A stretch of DNA of 64,000 nucleotides from Corythoichthys intestinalis (lineage: Eukaryota; Chordata; Actinopteri; Syngnathiformes; Syngnathidae), in the NCBI RefSeq assembly GCF_030265065.1, contig NC_080405.1, positions 16,806,501 to 16,870,500 on the forward strand, read 5' to 3'. Shown here piece after piece: positions 1 through 10,783 of this stretch; position 1 is the first letter of the stretch; each line of letters opens with the position of its first letter. The position numbers and the translations under genes were made by a program. The notes below the pieces were generated by a model, which was not told the origin of the DNA, did no database searches, and saw nothing but the letters and a program-made list of their open reading frames with translations.

Positions 1-290
1 GTATCAGTTACTTTTTACCAATTTTTCCTCTCTTTGTTGCCTAAACATAAACAATGACAACAGAAAAATGTCATCGCATGTAATTGAATTTTTCACATAA
101 ACGTAATCTTCGAGTTAGCGGAGGTTTAATTAGTCGATGGAGTTGATTTAAACCACCATTGAGTCATGCTAGTTTAGCCACTCCAGAGCCCTGAAACCAA
201 CAAATAACTGACAAACTGCACAGAATTTGTTGAAATCAACTCCAACGACTAATTAAACCCCTGCTAACTCGAAGATTAAGCCTAATGTCA
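1..290. repeat. Left part of an interrupted interspersed repeat, copy 1
   Basis: This stretch closely matches 4486-4757; both include the phrase TTAGTCGATGGAGTTG and end near CGAAGATTAAGCCT. The same family's right-hand part recurs at 2845-3056, so copy 1 has been split by the MITE at 599-812 and the Tc1 element at 1123-2658. The window edge cuts off its start. No coding capacity is visible. Positions 291-598 and 813-1122 show nothing else I can name. Confidence 0.6.
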
Positions 291-598
291 AACTTCCCCT
301 TTAAAATAAAGACCTAGCCGTTAAAATGTTGTCTATAAAAGTTGTAAAGCAAACAACAAAAATGAATGAAATGAATAAGAATCGTATTTCATAATGGGTA
401 AGAATTATTTTTTTTAACAGATCATGTGACTAACACATTGGAGTTAGTCCTTTGCTTTGCTTAGCTAAAACTACACCTAAGGAGGCAAGACAGACATTTA
501 GAATTTCTTTAAACCTAAGAGCTACCAACAACAACTGAGCTTGAACCAAGGATTAAACACGAACAATGTCAAGATGTAAATATATGTACTGTATAGTA

Positions 599-812
599 CA
601 GGTAAAAAGTTTGGACACACCTCAAGGGTGGATACTTTGAAGAATGTAGAATATAAAACCTGTTTTCAGTTATTTCCCTTTTTATTTGCCAAGTACATTA
701 TTCCACATGTTCAATCATAGTTTTGATATCTTCAGTGAGAATTTACAATGTAAATACTAGTGAAAATATGTATGAAACAAATAAATGATGAGGTGTGTCC
801 AAACTTTTGTTT
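599..812. mobile_element. Tc1-related MITE
   Basis: The element begins CAGGTAAAAAGTTTGGACAC and closes with the inverse GTGTCCAAACTTTTG, giving terminal inverted repeats of about 25 bp next to a TA. The interior is AT-rich and non-coding. A second member with the same ends lies at 35874-36021. This terminus is familiar from fish Tc1/mariner derivatives; assigning the family is inference. Confidence 0.65.
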
Positions 813-1122
813 CAGGGTCATCAACATGTTTCCCCCCCTCCCACAAAAGTCAAACTCAGCCTATGGTTACAAACTGTAACTATAAAATGTATGTAAAGGC
901 TGGTTATAAACTGTAGAGGTGCTGGCTGTCTCATTCCCTGTAGGCTTTGTTTCGAGTTTTGTCGCGTTGTACTGTAATTCCAAGTGGTTCCTTCCTTGAA
1001 TTGATGTGGGGTTTTTAGCTGTCGACAGTCTTTTTGAGCCAGCGCAAAGTTCGCAACACAGAGATATTTTTGTCATATCTACTGGACAGAAATGTGAAGT
1101 AATGGCTGTACTAGTCCTTCTC

Positions 1123-2658
1123 AAAAAAGTTGCATATTGTGATTAAAGTTAATTATTTTCTGTAATGTACTGATAAACATTAGACTTTCATATGTTTTAG
1201 AATCATTACACACAACTGAAGTAGTTCAATCCTTTAATTGTTTTAATATTGATGATTTTGGCAAAAAAAAAAAAAGTCAAGAAAAAATAAAAATCCCTAT
1301 CTCAAAAAATTAGCATATCATGAAAAGGTACTCTAAAGAAGCTACTAGCCTAATCATCTGAATCAACGAATTAACTCAAAACCCCTGCGAAAGATTCCTG
1401 AGGCTTTTAAAAACTGGTTCATTACTCAAAACCGCAATCATGGGCAAGACTGCCGACCTGACTGCTATCCAGAAGGCCATCATTGACAGCCTCAAGCAAG
1501 AGGCTAAGACACAGAAAGAAATTTTTGAGCGAATAGGCTATTCCCAGAGTGCTGTATCAAGGCACATCAGTGGGAAATCTGTGGGAAGGAAAAAGTGTGG
1601 CAGGAAGCGCTGCACAACCAGAAGAGGTGACCGCACCCTGAGAAAGATTGTGGAGAAGGGCCGATTCCAGACCTTAGGGGACCTGCAGAAACCTGGAAAG
1701 GGGCTACAGGTGCCACATTGCCCAGGTCAAGCCACTTTTGAACCTGAAACAGTGGCAGAAGCGCCTGACATTGGCTACAGAGAAGCAGCACTGGACTGTT
1801 GCTCAGTGGTCCAAAGTACTTTTTTCAGATGAAAGCAAATTTTGCCATTTTGCCAATGTCATTCGGGACAAGGTACCGGAGTTTGGAGGAAGACTGGGGA
1901 GAAGGAAATGCCAAAATGCCTGAAGTCCACTGTCAAGTACCCACAGTCAGTGATGGTCTTGGGTGTCAGCTGCTGCTGTTAGTCTACTAAGTTTTATCAA
2001 GGGCAGGGTCAATGCAGCCAGCTATCAGGAGATTTTGGAGCACTTCATGCTTCCATCTGCTGAAAAGCTTTATGGAGATGAAGATTTCATTTTTCAGCAC
2101 GACCTGGCACCTACTCACAGTGCCAAAACCACTGGTAAATGGTTTACTGACCATGGCATTACTGTGCTCATTGGCCTGCCAACTCTGCTGACCTGAACCC
2201 CATGGAGAATCTGTGGGATTTTGTGAAGAGGAAGTTGAGAGACACCAGACACAACACTGTGGATGAGCTAAAGGCCCCTATCGAAGCATTCTTGGCCTCC
2301 ATAACACCCCAGCAGTGCCACAGGCTGATTGCCTCCATGCCACGCCGAATTGAAGCAGTCATTTCTGCAAAAGGATTCCCGACCATGTATTGAGTGCATA
2401 GCTGATGTTATTAATTGAAGGGTGACTTTTTTTGTATTGAAAAACACTTGTTTGTATTGGTCGGATGAAATATGCTAATTTTTTTGGATAGGGATTTTTG
2501 TTTTTTCTTGACTTTTTTGCCAAAATCATCGATATTAACACAATAAAAGGCTTGAACTACTTGAATTGTGTTTAATGAATCTAAAATATATGAAAGTCTA
2601 ATGTTTATCAGTACATTACAGAAAATAATGAACTTTATCACAGTATGCTAATTTTTTT
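1123..2658 (+). mobile_element. Tc1/mariner transposon, full length but broken
   Basis: Long inverted repeats of about 195 bp flank the element (1123-1319 and 2468-2658), the long-arm architecture seen in many fish Tc1 elements. A degenerate transposase reads on the plus strand from ATG 1440 to about 2393. It starts with a helix-turn-helix region (IQKAIIDSLKQ...), then shows WSKVLFSDESKF (first Asp), FQHDLAPTHSAK (second Asp) and NPMENLWDFVKRK (Glu of the DDE triad), and ends in the usual RRIEAVISAKG tail. The reading frame changes at least three times (between about 1680 and 1740, near 1960, and near 2165), so it cannot make transposase. The outer end points are good to about 10 bp. Confidence 0.85.
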
Positions 2659-2844
2659 CGTATTTCTAGTGAGCAAAGGCAGTCGTTTGTGGTATCGCTC
2701 CTGCCTTTTGTTAGCGTCCTGACGCGGTACCCAGGATATGTTGTTGGCAGCCGCTGCAGACACCAGACAGTGCTCACACAGCATTGTAACACACGTGACC
2801 CGTTTATTTTTTTTTATACCTTTGAGAAAACGTAACGTGAAGTC

Positions 2845-3056
2845 AGGAGCAACATTTTCTATTCGAAATGCTCTTCGTACATGACAACAGTATTCTTCAT
2901 TCTACATCCATTATGAGGCAACAGCAAAATAGTAACGCACAGGCACGAAGAAAACTAACTTTAATCAGATTACTGGTTTGGAAAAATGAACGCGTTACAT
3001 TGCTCGTAACTGAACGAAAGTAATCAGATTAGCGTTACTGACAACACTGGTAGCAA
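2845..3056. repeat. Right part of interspersed repeat, copy 1
   Basis: Matches 5625-5750 and, at its end, 7990-8080. All share GCTC(T/C)TCGTACATGA, TAGTAACGCACAG and an end reading GACAACACTGGT. It is the far side of the repeat that begins the window. Confidence 0.6.
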
Positions 3057-3389
3057 GTATAATAAGTAATAAGTAATAAGATATTAAAAAAAAAAAAAAT
3101 AGATGCTAGCTCCAATCATTGATGCTTGCTCCAATTGTTTTCTATGACGACATCCTATCCAGTTGTATTATTAGATTGACTAGCAAAACGACCGGAAATA
3201 CCTCATTCGCCACTGCTGAGTTGTGCCGCCCACAACACACAGCCAGCAGCAGTCAGCTAATGTTACTGTTTACATTGACTGACGCTGGACTGCTACTTAG
3301 GTGTGTAAACACCCCAGTAATGGCAGCCACCACTAGAGGGTGACGTCCACATATCTCTACTCAGACAAGTCAATAGAGTAGGTAGGCAC
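3057..3389. other. Intergenic, nothing recognised
   Basis: AT-rich stretch with an A-run near 3086 and several short open frames without recognisable protein similarity. It ends in GTAGGCAC, the target-site copy left of the next element. Confidence 0.5.
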
Positions 3390-4368
3390 TAGGGTTGTTC
3401 TGATCATGTTTTTTTGCTCCCGATCCGATCCCGATCATTTTAGTTTGAGTATCTGCCGATCCCGATATTTCCCGATTCGATTGCTTTTTTTTGCTCCCGA
3501 TTCAATTCCAATCATTCCCGATAATTTTCCCGATCATATACATTTTGGCAATACATTAAGAAAAAAAATGAATAAAACTCGGACGAATATATACATTCAA
3601 CATACAATAAATAAGTACTGTATTTGTTTATTATGACAATAAATCTTCAAGATGGCATTTACATTATTAACATTCTTTCTGTGAGAGGGATCCACGGATA
3701 GAAAGACTTGTGACTTTGTATATTGTGACTAAATATTGCCATCTAGTGTATTTGCTGAGCTTTCAGTAAATGATACTGTGGCCATCCCAAATGCATGATG
3801 GGAAGTGGAACCATGACTGTGCGTAGTGCTACCAATTGATATATCTTCTCTGCGTTGGGAAATAACATAAGGTGTTAAGACAAAGATCAATTGCCACCTT
3901 GCTTCCCCACATTGCTTCCCATGATATTTCTAATCATAGGGAGAGGGATTGCAAGGCTTTAGCCAATTAAAAAAAGGCTCCAAAGGCTTCCAAAGTTCAC
4001 TCTACTCATTTTGCGCTGCCTTTTATCTCTCTATATAGGTAAAACGGCGTCATTACAGATTGAGAGCAACAATGAGTGAGAAGGTCGTGCAGCGTTAAAT
4101 ATTTTAACGTGACACTTTTTTTTTTTTAATTATTTGCCGCTGTTATCGGGATAAATTTGATAACCCTACCTTAAGCCTAAACTAAAGACTTTGGATGAGT
4201 GTAACATATTATGTCTGTAACGTTAAATACAATTAGAAAACGATTTAATTAAAATATATATATATATTTTTTTTTTTTTAAAAAGGCATGGCCGATATTT
4301 TTTTGCCGATTCCGATACTTTGAAAATGACGTGATCGGACCCTATCGATCGGCATCCCGACATCTCTA
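3390..4368. mobile_element. Non-autonomous hAT-like element, 979 bp, copy 1
   Basis: The element is bounded by an exact 8-bp target duplication, GTAGGCAC, at 3382-3389 and 4369-4376. Its ends are imperfect inverted repeats: TAGGGTTGTTCTGATC at the left, and TAGAGATGTCGGGATG read inward from the right. Repeated CCGATCCCGAT-like motifs fill the subterminal regions. There is no transposase. The copy at 36354-37332 has the same length and its own different 8-bp duplication. The 8-bp duplication and TAGGG termini point to the hAT superfamily. Confidence 0.85.
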
Positions 4369-4376
4369 GTAGGCAC

Positions 4377-5790
4377 AGATTACTTGAAAAAGTAATTTAA
4401 TTACTGATTACGCCTCAAAAAACTAATCTAGTTATTTTACTAATTACTTGATTATGAAAGTAAGTTTCCTTAAAGGTAATTTATCGGTTACTTTTTTCCC
4501 AATTTTTCTCGCTTTGCTGCCTCAACATAAGAATGACAACAGAAAAATGACATCGCATGGAATTGACTTAATCAGTCAAGGTATAATCTTCTAGTTTAAT
4601 TAGTCGATGGAGTTGGTTTGAACCAACATTGACTCGTGCTAGCTTAGCCACTCCGGAGCCCTGAAACTAACAAATAATTCACAAACTGCTTGGAATTTGT
4701 TGAAATCAACTCCACCGACTAATTAAGCCCCCGCAAACTCGAAGATTAAGCCTGATGTTAAAAAATTCTGAACTTCGGGTTAGGGTTTAGGGCAGTGGTC
4801 TCCAAACTATTCCATATAGGGCCACAATGGGTGCAGGATTTCTCTCCAACAAAACAAGACGGTCCTTTTCACCAATCTTGTTTTTTATAAGTGTAATCAG
4901 TTGATTGCAGTCAGGTGCTGCTTGATTTAGTACAAACTACATTGGTTAAAATGTCTGTGCTTGATCGGTATGAACAAAAACCAGGACCCACAGCGGCCCT
5001 CGTGGACTGGTTTGGAGACCCCTGGTTTAGGGGTTAGGGTTAACCGCATATCAGTGGCAATATAAAACAATGCAAATTGACAGCACAATAATGAACAACA
5101 CACAAATGAATTGCACAATGCAATAAACGCAAAGGTGGGAGAGGGCGCGAATGCGCGCGCACAACCCGAAAGTAAGGCGTACACACACGCGGTCAAGTTG
5201 GCCACAAAACGTGGCAGCAACTAAGCACTTTAGACTCAATCGGGCTTAGGGTTCCCACAGATGCTAAATGAGTACGTCACCTCACGGCATACATGTGCAA
5301 CACGAATATAATGTAAATAATGCTCGCCGACTGCCCGCCTTTGCAACGGCAAAGCTACGAAATGGCCGTGCATGTAGGAGCTCTAACCGGTGGAACCCTC
5401 CAGAATTAAGGAAAAATACTCACGCTCATTCATGGACGCACACAGATTCACATTCACTCGCACAGCTCAACAGGTGGCTGCACTTGGCTCAAATGTGCAC
5501 CCTTGCTTCACACGCCTTTCTCATTCGCAAAACACTCAGCGCATGTGACTCGAGACCAAAACGGGAAGTAACTATGAGCGGTTACCATGGAAACGAACGC
5601 GTAATGGGAACCTTTCTAACATTTTCTATTCAGAATGCTCCTCGTACATGATCACAATATTCTTCGGTCTACATACATTATGATGCAATAACAAAATAGT
5701 AACGCACAGACACTAAGGCAACTTTAATCAGATTACTGGCTTGGAAAGATTGCTACTTGTATAGAGTTAATTTTGTCTACACTTATTGAT
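4377..5790. repeat. Interspersed repeat copy 2, left and middle parts
   Basis: Positions 4486-4757 match the start of the window, and 5625-5750 match 2858-2990. The two copies therefore belong to one family. It is interrupted here by a 232-bp MITE at 4793-5024 and, further right, by LTR and Penelope-like insertions before its end at about 8080. The middle (5040-5620) has no recognisable coding content. Confidence 0.55.
4793..5024. mobile_element. hAT-type MITE, 232 bp
   Basis: Begins CAGTGGTCTCCAAACTA and ends TTTGGAGACCCCTG, flanked by the exact 8-bp duplication GTTTAGGG at 4785-4792 and 5025-5032. The 8-bp duplication and the CAG...CTG ends are hAT hallmarks. It is non-coding. Confidence 0.85.
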
Positions 5791-5819
5791 TAGTTGTTGT
5801 TTTTTCTTTTATCACAGGC

Positions 5820-6254
5820 TGTTAGGGTTCGTGGATGGGAGAGGATCCCAAAGCAGACAACGGGACGACAGGCTGTGAAAACAAAAATGTTTTTGTTTAT
5901 TGTTCGGGCGTTGCTGGCGAGATCCAGACCGACGTGATGCCTCACGTAAAGCTCGGGGGGGAAATCAGGCCTGGAGATCCAACAAGGGGCGTGCACAAAC
6001 AGGTCCTGGGACAGAAGCAAAAATCGTGAGCCAAGAATAGTAGTCAAAAATGTAAGTAAGGCGGGATACAACTGACAGCAGAACTAGACGAATTGATCTG
6101 GCGACGAGGTGAGGCGTCCACTGGCTTTTTCAAGGCTGCTGATTGTGACCTGTGGCCGCTCCACCCGTCTGGCATTCAACCTGCAATCAGAAAACTCATG
6201 CACGCCTGCCGCAAGTGGGCCAGGTTTCAGGAGGAAGGGGCAGAGGCCCTAACA
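5820..6254. mobile_element. Solo LTR of an LTR retrotransposon
   Basis: A 435-bp unit starts TGTTAGGG and ends with its inverse CCCTAACA, the TG...CA form of a long terminal repeat. It is flanked by the 5-bp duplication CAGGC at 5815-5819 and 6255-6259. No internal region follows, so this is a solo LTR fossil left by recombination between two LTRs. The matched duplication suggests a moderately young insertion. The family is not identified. Confidence 0.75.
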
Positions 6255-6259
6255 CAGGC

Positions 6260-7973
6260 AATTGTTTTAGGTTGTTTTATTTACCTGACATGTTTCGGCG
6301 ACTACTTCCGACTTCATGAGAGTGTCACTGGTGTTGGTGTGACGCATCTTTATCCACTGATTGATGAAGGCGTCACCTGTGTTAAGGTCCGCGAATGCGG
6401 GGAACAAGACTGGACCCAAAAACAGACAACAGAGGGGAAGCGTTCGGGGATTTATTAATCACAAATAAAACAAAACACGCAAACGCGGTAAAAAGGGGTC
6501 CGTGACAAATAGGTCGACGGGGATCAAAAACGCGAAAACTGAGCGGAGGGCAAATAGCCAAAAAGACAAACAAAAACACACTCGATACCTGCACAAGGTA
6601 AAGGATCACAAAACTAAGACGTCTGACGAACTAGATGGCAAATACAAAGAGACTCGAAAGCAGTATGTAAATGGCGACCAGCAAGGAAAATAGCTCGGCA
6701 TTCTTCTCCCGGATGGCCTGCGTTTATATACTATCACTGATGAGCAGGGATTAGCTGTAGGTGCGACGTCGGCACGCCCCCACAGCCGGCTATGCAACAA
6801 AAACAAATTCTGACCAGCAGCAGAACGCGACAACTTGTTAGATTTTATAGGCAAGTGACGCCCTCTGCTGACCATTCAGTCTTCCAGGATGCATGTCCAG
6901 GTAGTAGCAAGCATGTACTGTAAGCCCCCTCGTCCTTGTTGATGGTCCTCTGGCCCCACTTGCGGATTTCACTGGCTTCCCTGATTCAGCACTTATGTTT
7001 GTTTTCTTTGGTGCAGATGACTCTGGCCTTTTCCCAGTCAATAATGTGGTTTTCTCTTTTGCAGTTGTCGGTGATGGCTGACTTGTGGTGTTCCTGTTGT
7101 GCTGTTATTTTATTGCTCTTGTTTGTCTTATTTCTGTCTTCTTCTCATACTCTCTTTGTGTTCTTTTTTTCTTGTAATAAAGCTCCTCCCTCTCTCCCCG
7201 ATGTATGATTTATTGCATGATTTACATACAATTTCATATGTGGAGTTGCATTTGTTTTTTGGGTGGATTTTGTCCTTTGGATGGAGCAATATCTGGTGGA
7301 GTGCTGTGAGTGATTTTACTGGTGTGTTTATGTTGTATTTTCTCATGGCTCTTTGGATACTTTCCGAAACTCCTCTCAACGTCACCATATCTGTGTTCTT
7401 GTTTTGATTGTTTATTTTTCTTTCCCCCTGTGTTATGTTGTTTTTGTTTTTAACCTGTCTTGCACCTTTTGCTATTGCCCAGTGGATACTGACATCTTTT
7501 TAGTGCATGTTGTAAGTGGTTTTCCTCCTGTGTTCTGTCTTCCAGGTCCGTGATTATTGTAGTACGTTCATGTAATGTTCTGACTACCAACAGTTTGTGG
7601 ATAGTGGAGTGTTCAGATGTCCATAGGACATATTGGTCAGTATGTGTGGGTTTTCTGTGTACTTTTATTTTGATGTTTGCGTGGTCTGTGTGGTGTATGT
7701 TTATGTCCAGGAAGGCTATGGATTGATTTGGTTCCTCTTCATGGGTGAATTTGATGCTGCCAGTTGTGTCTGTGGTGTAGAGGTGGTCCGTGAGCCATTG
7801 TGTATGTCCTGTTTTTACTTTTTCCAGAATGTCGTCTACCTACTCTAAATCCTCCATGAATAAACCGCACATGATGGCAGACATTGGGTCTTGCATGGCA
7901 AATAGATGGTGTTTCTGATTTTGTAAGTATGTGGAAGTGGTGATGGGTAAATAAAACAACCTAAAACAATTTT
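6260..7973 (-). mobile_element. Penelope-like retroelement remnant (RT and GIY-YIG)
   Basis: On the minus strand, 7930 to about 7450 reads as the C-terminal half of a reverse transcriptase, with a VDD box, a FLDINIHH-type segment and RKPTHTDQY. Positions 7388-7128 read YEIVCKSCNKSYIGERGRSF, the core of a GIY-YIG endonuclease. Further downstream, to about 6910, comes an AITDNC...IDWEKA...INKDEGAY-like tail. RT followed by GIY-YIG is the Penelope-like arrangement. Both outer edges carry a 27-bp inverted repeat around GGTAAATAAAACAACC (6260-6286 and 7946-7973). A solo LTR (6380-6832) sits inside. The element is decayed and has lost the N-terminal half of its RT. Confidence 0.75.
6380..6832. mobile_element. 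Solo LTR inside the Penelope-like remnant
   Basis: A 453-bp unit begins TGTTAAGGTCCGCGAA and ends AACGCGACA. It is flanked by ACCTG (6375-6379) and ACTTG (6833-6837), a 5-bp duplication with one mismatch. It is the same family as the LTR at 11859-12362; both carry GCGACCAGCAAGGAAAATA near the right end. It is a fossil without an internal region. Confidence 0.7.
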
Positions 7974-8080
7974 CTGCGATAAAAGAAAAATTCAACTAAA
8001 TGTTAGATTGCTAGTTACCGAAAGAAAGCAATCAGATTACACTAACGCGTTACTTAATGCGTTAGTGACAACACTGGTCA
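7974..8080. repeat. Right end of interspersed repeat copy 2
   Basis: Ends in AATGCGTTAGTGACAACACTGGT, matching the end of copy 1 near 3050. It marks the outer limit of the nest that opens at about 4377. Confidence 0.55.
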
Positions 8081-10780
8081 AGAGGCACAGGCCAGAATAT
8101 CGTTTAATAAATTATCATTTCTGTGCTGCCCGGAAGCACATGCGCCATGGACCGGTACGGGTCCCCGGCTCGGTGGTTGGCGACCACCTTTACTTACAAG
8201 TGCCAAAGATCTTAGTTGAGTTAAAATTAAAGTCAGGAGACAAGAAAATAATACTGTGACGCTGTCTTTATAATGATCTTGCCACGCTGTTTTGATTGTT
8301 CATTACACAGCTTTCTTTTTTGCCCGTTCAAACAATTAAGTAGCCTGCAACTGAATTCCTAATAAGGAATTATATTATAGCATAGTTTTCTGCTTCCTTC
8401 TTGTCATTCTCGACACTGTTCTCCCAGTTCCCAAGCATTCGTTCTAACTGCTATTTCGGTAAACACAGGCTTTTCTCCACCTGCCTGTCTCAGCTGTCCA
8501 TCACATATGTGAGTCGTAGTGAGGCTAATGCCCTCGAGAGCTGTCTTCTCGCCTCGACGCTTCGACTCAGCGCTGCGGCTCGGCTGGTGGAGACAAGCCA
8601 AGAGGGTATTAATGGGTTCCCCCAGGAGACGATGCCAGCACGTACACGTGCATGCCAGCTGTGTGCCGGATGTTGAACAATGACTAATTCGTCCTGAAAA
8701 CTGTAAGAACAAACCTCCTGCAGAGCTTGCCTAGCTTATGTTTTTCCACCTCAGGCTGCACATCTTCTCCCAGTTGAGTTCAAAAAAGTGAAAACGGCAA
8801 AATCTGCAGAAAAATCCAAAGATTTCCGTATCGATTCTTAGGTTGTCCAAGGAGAGTTAGATCAGTCACGACAAGACTTTTGAAGATACTTGGTTGTTGT
8901 TCTACCGCTCACCCCAGAAGTGCTTTCGTTTCTGACCACAGAGTTGTGGCTTGGAGTTAAGTTTTAGTGTAAAACATCTGCTTTCATATCGTGGCTGGAA
9001 TCATAACTAGCCTGAAATAAAAAGTCTACACTTACTCTTCAAATGCTTCTTGGTAATAAAAAAAATACGAGGAGACCAAGAGAAATTATATCAAAACGTT
9101 ATACAGCTCAATTTAAAAAGCAAAAAAGGGGAAATATACATAAAGAATTGAGATAAGGAGGTTGTATAAGTGTGCACACCCGCTTAAAATTGGGTATGTG
9201 GCTGTGTTCCGGATGAGCCAGTTAGCCTCATACACTTACTTGTAAATCTGAAAATCAAAGAAACCTTTTCCAATAAAGTTTTATTTGTTTTTATTGTTTG
9301 CCGTAGGATCAGGTGTACTCTAAAGTACAATCTTTGGTACTTATAGAATCAGCGTTCATTTAGAGGAAAAATATCCCAGATAAGACGTTTCCAATTCAAA
9401 AGAGTGACACAAACTGTGATAATCAAAAAGGTCAGTTGGCACTAATTAAAAGAGGACCTGCGAAAAAAGGCACCGCTTCAAATACCAAGTATCCCCAAGA
9501 ATGCCAAAGACAGCATGATAATGAATTGTGATGCTTCTTGACGGTTTGCCTTTCCATCTTTATCGAGCTATTCTTTTTTTTTTTTTTTTTTCAATTACTG
9601 GGTAGGTCAAACTTAAAGCTGGGCCTGGACAACCCTGTCAGTCAGTCTCTCAACTTCTTTTTCTCACTAAATTAGCTTTAAAATGAAGTGTTTCACCTCT
9701 CACATACGAGGTCTGCTAAAAAAATACAACAGCTGAGTCCCATGTCAGTCTTGTCTCATAGCCTTTTGTTTAATGTATTAGCATTCTAGAATTTACATGA
9801 AGGTTCTAAGGAAATCAGTGATAAATGACCCAATGCATAGCACATTGCAACTGGAAGAGGGGTGAACATGCACGCTAATCTTCCTTGCTGATGGCGCGTG
9901 TTCGATCCCCTGGTGGGATGGGAATAGGGTTGTCAACTGTCCCCTCCCTGAAAAAAAGGATTTGCCCAGTATTCAGAAACAAAAGTCCACGTCCCCTTAT
10001 TGAGCTTTTAAGGGACCTTTATTACATCACTTATAATCATCAAAGTCGAAAATAGTGTCTTTTTTGTAGAACGAACGAATACTGGTATGGTGCATATTGC
10101 AGGGAAACGCTTATCTTGCATTATGACCAATGAGCTGACGGAACAATTACAATAGGATATCCCTCTCATCTCATTAGTTGAGGTACTGTCACTAACAGAA
10201 GACAACAGTGTGGGAGATGAGAGGTTTGAGTGAAGCGAGAGTAAAAAGCATGTTCAAAATGATGATCATTTATCTTCTTGTTCTACTGTGTGTACACCAT
10301 TTTAACAAATTGTGTTATATTTTTGTGTTCTGGCAAATTGATTTTATTTGGAGTGATCATTTGTGAAAATGTTACTGCTGAGGGGACTTTGAATGTACCT
10401 AAATTGTACCAAAAAAAACAAAAAAAAAACTTTACCTGATAGTTTGTTTGCATTTTTTTTTTTTTTAAACAGCCAAACACACACACACACGTGCATACAC
10501 ATAAAGGCTCAAGACCTTACGCTTTGAATTATACAATTTTAAATTAAGCAGGATAGATTTAATTCTAGCATATTTTGTTCTAGCAATATATTGCTGATAA
10601 TTATTGTTTTTCCATTTACTTATATAACTCCAATATGTACCTAAATAATTCAGTTTTGAGTAAAATTATTATCATATTATAATTATAATTTAAAAAAAAA
10701 AATTTAAATCACTTTTCACATACAAAAAAATAATTAACAGGTGACAGTTATCAAGCCGGCCGGCTCTAACAATGAGGCAT
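8081..10780. other. Intergenic, no gene found
   Basis: No frame here looks like a host protein. Recognisable pieces are a GC-rich fish repeat near 8140-8185 (CCGGCTCGGTGGTTGG), a segment near 9165-9260 (GTGTGCACACCCGCTTAAAA) that recalls the end of a fish Tc1 family, and a possible tRNA-like B box (GTGTTCGATCCCC) near 9900. Otherwise it is AT-rich with homopolymer runs. Confidence 0.4.
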
Positions 10781-10783
10781 AGA

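Noticed and set aside
6936-7407. Hydrophobic plus-strand open frames resembling membrane proteins
   Set aside because: They are the complement of the Penelope-like reverse-strand coding sequence, whose RT and GIY-YIG motifs explain the stretch.
9870-9930. tRNA-like B box GTGTTCGATCCCC
   Set aside because: No acceptor or anticodon stem could be drawn around it. At most it is a SINE or tRNA relic.
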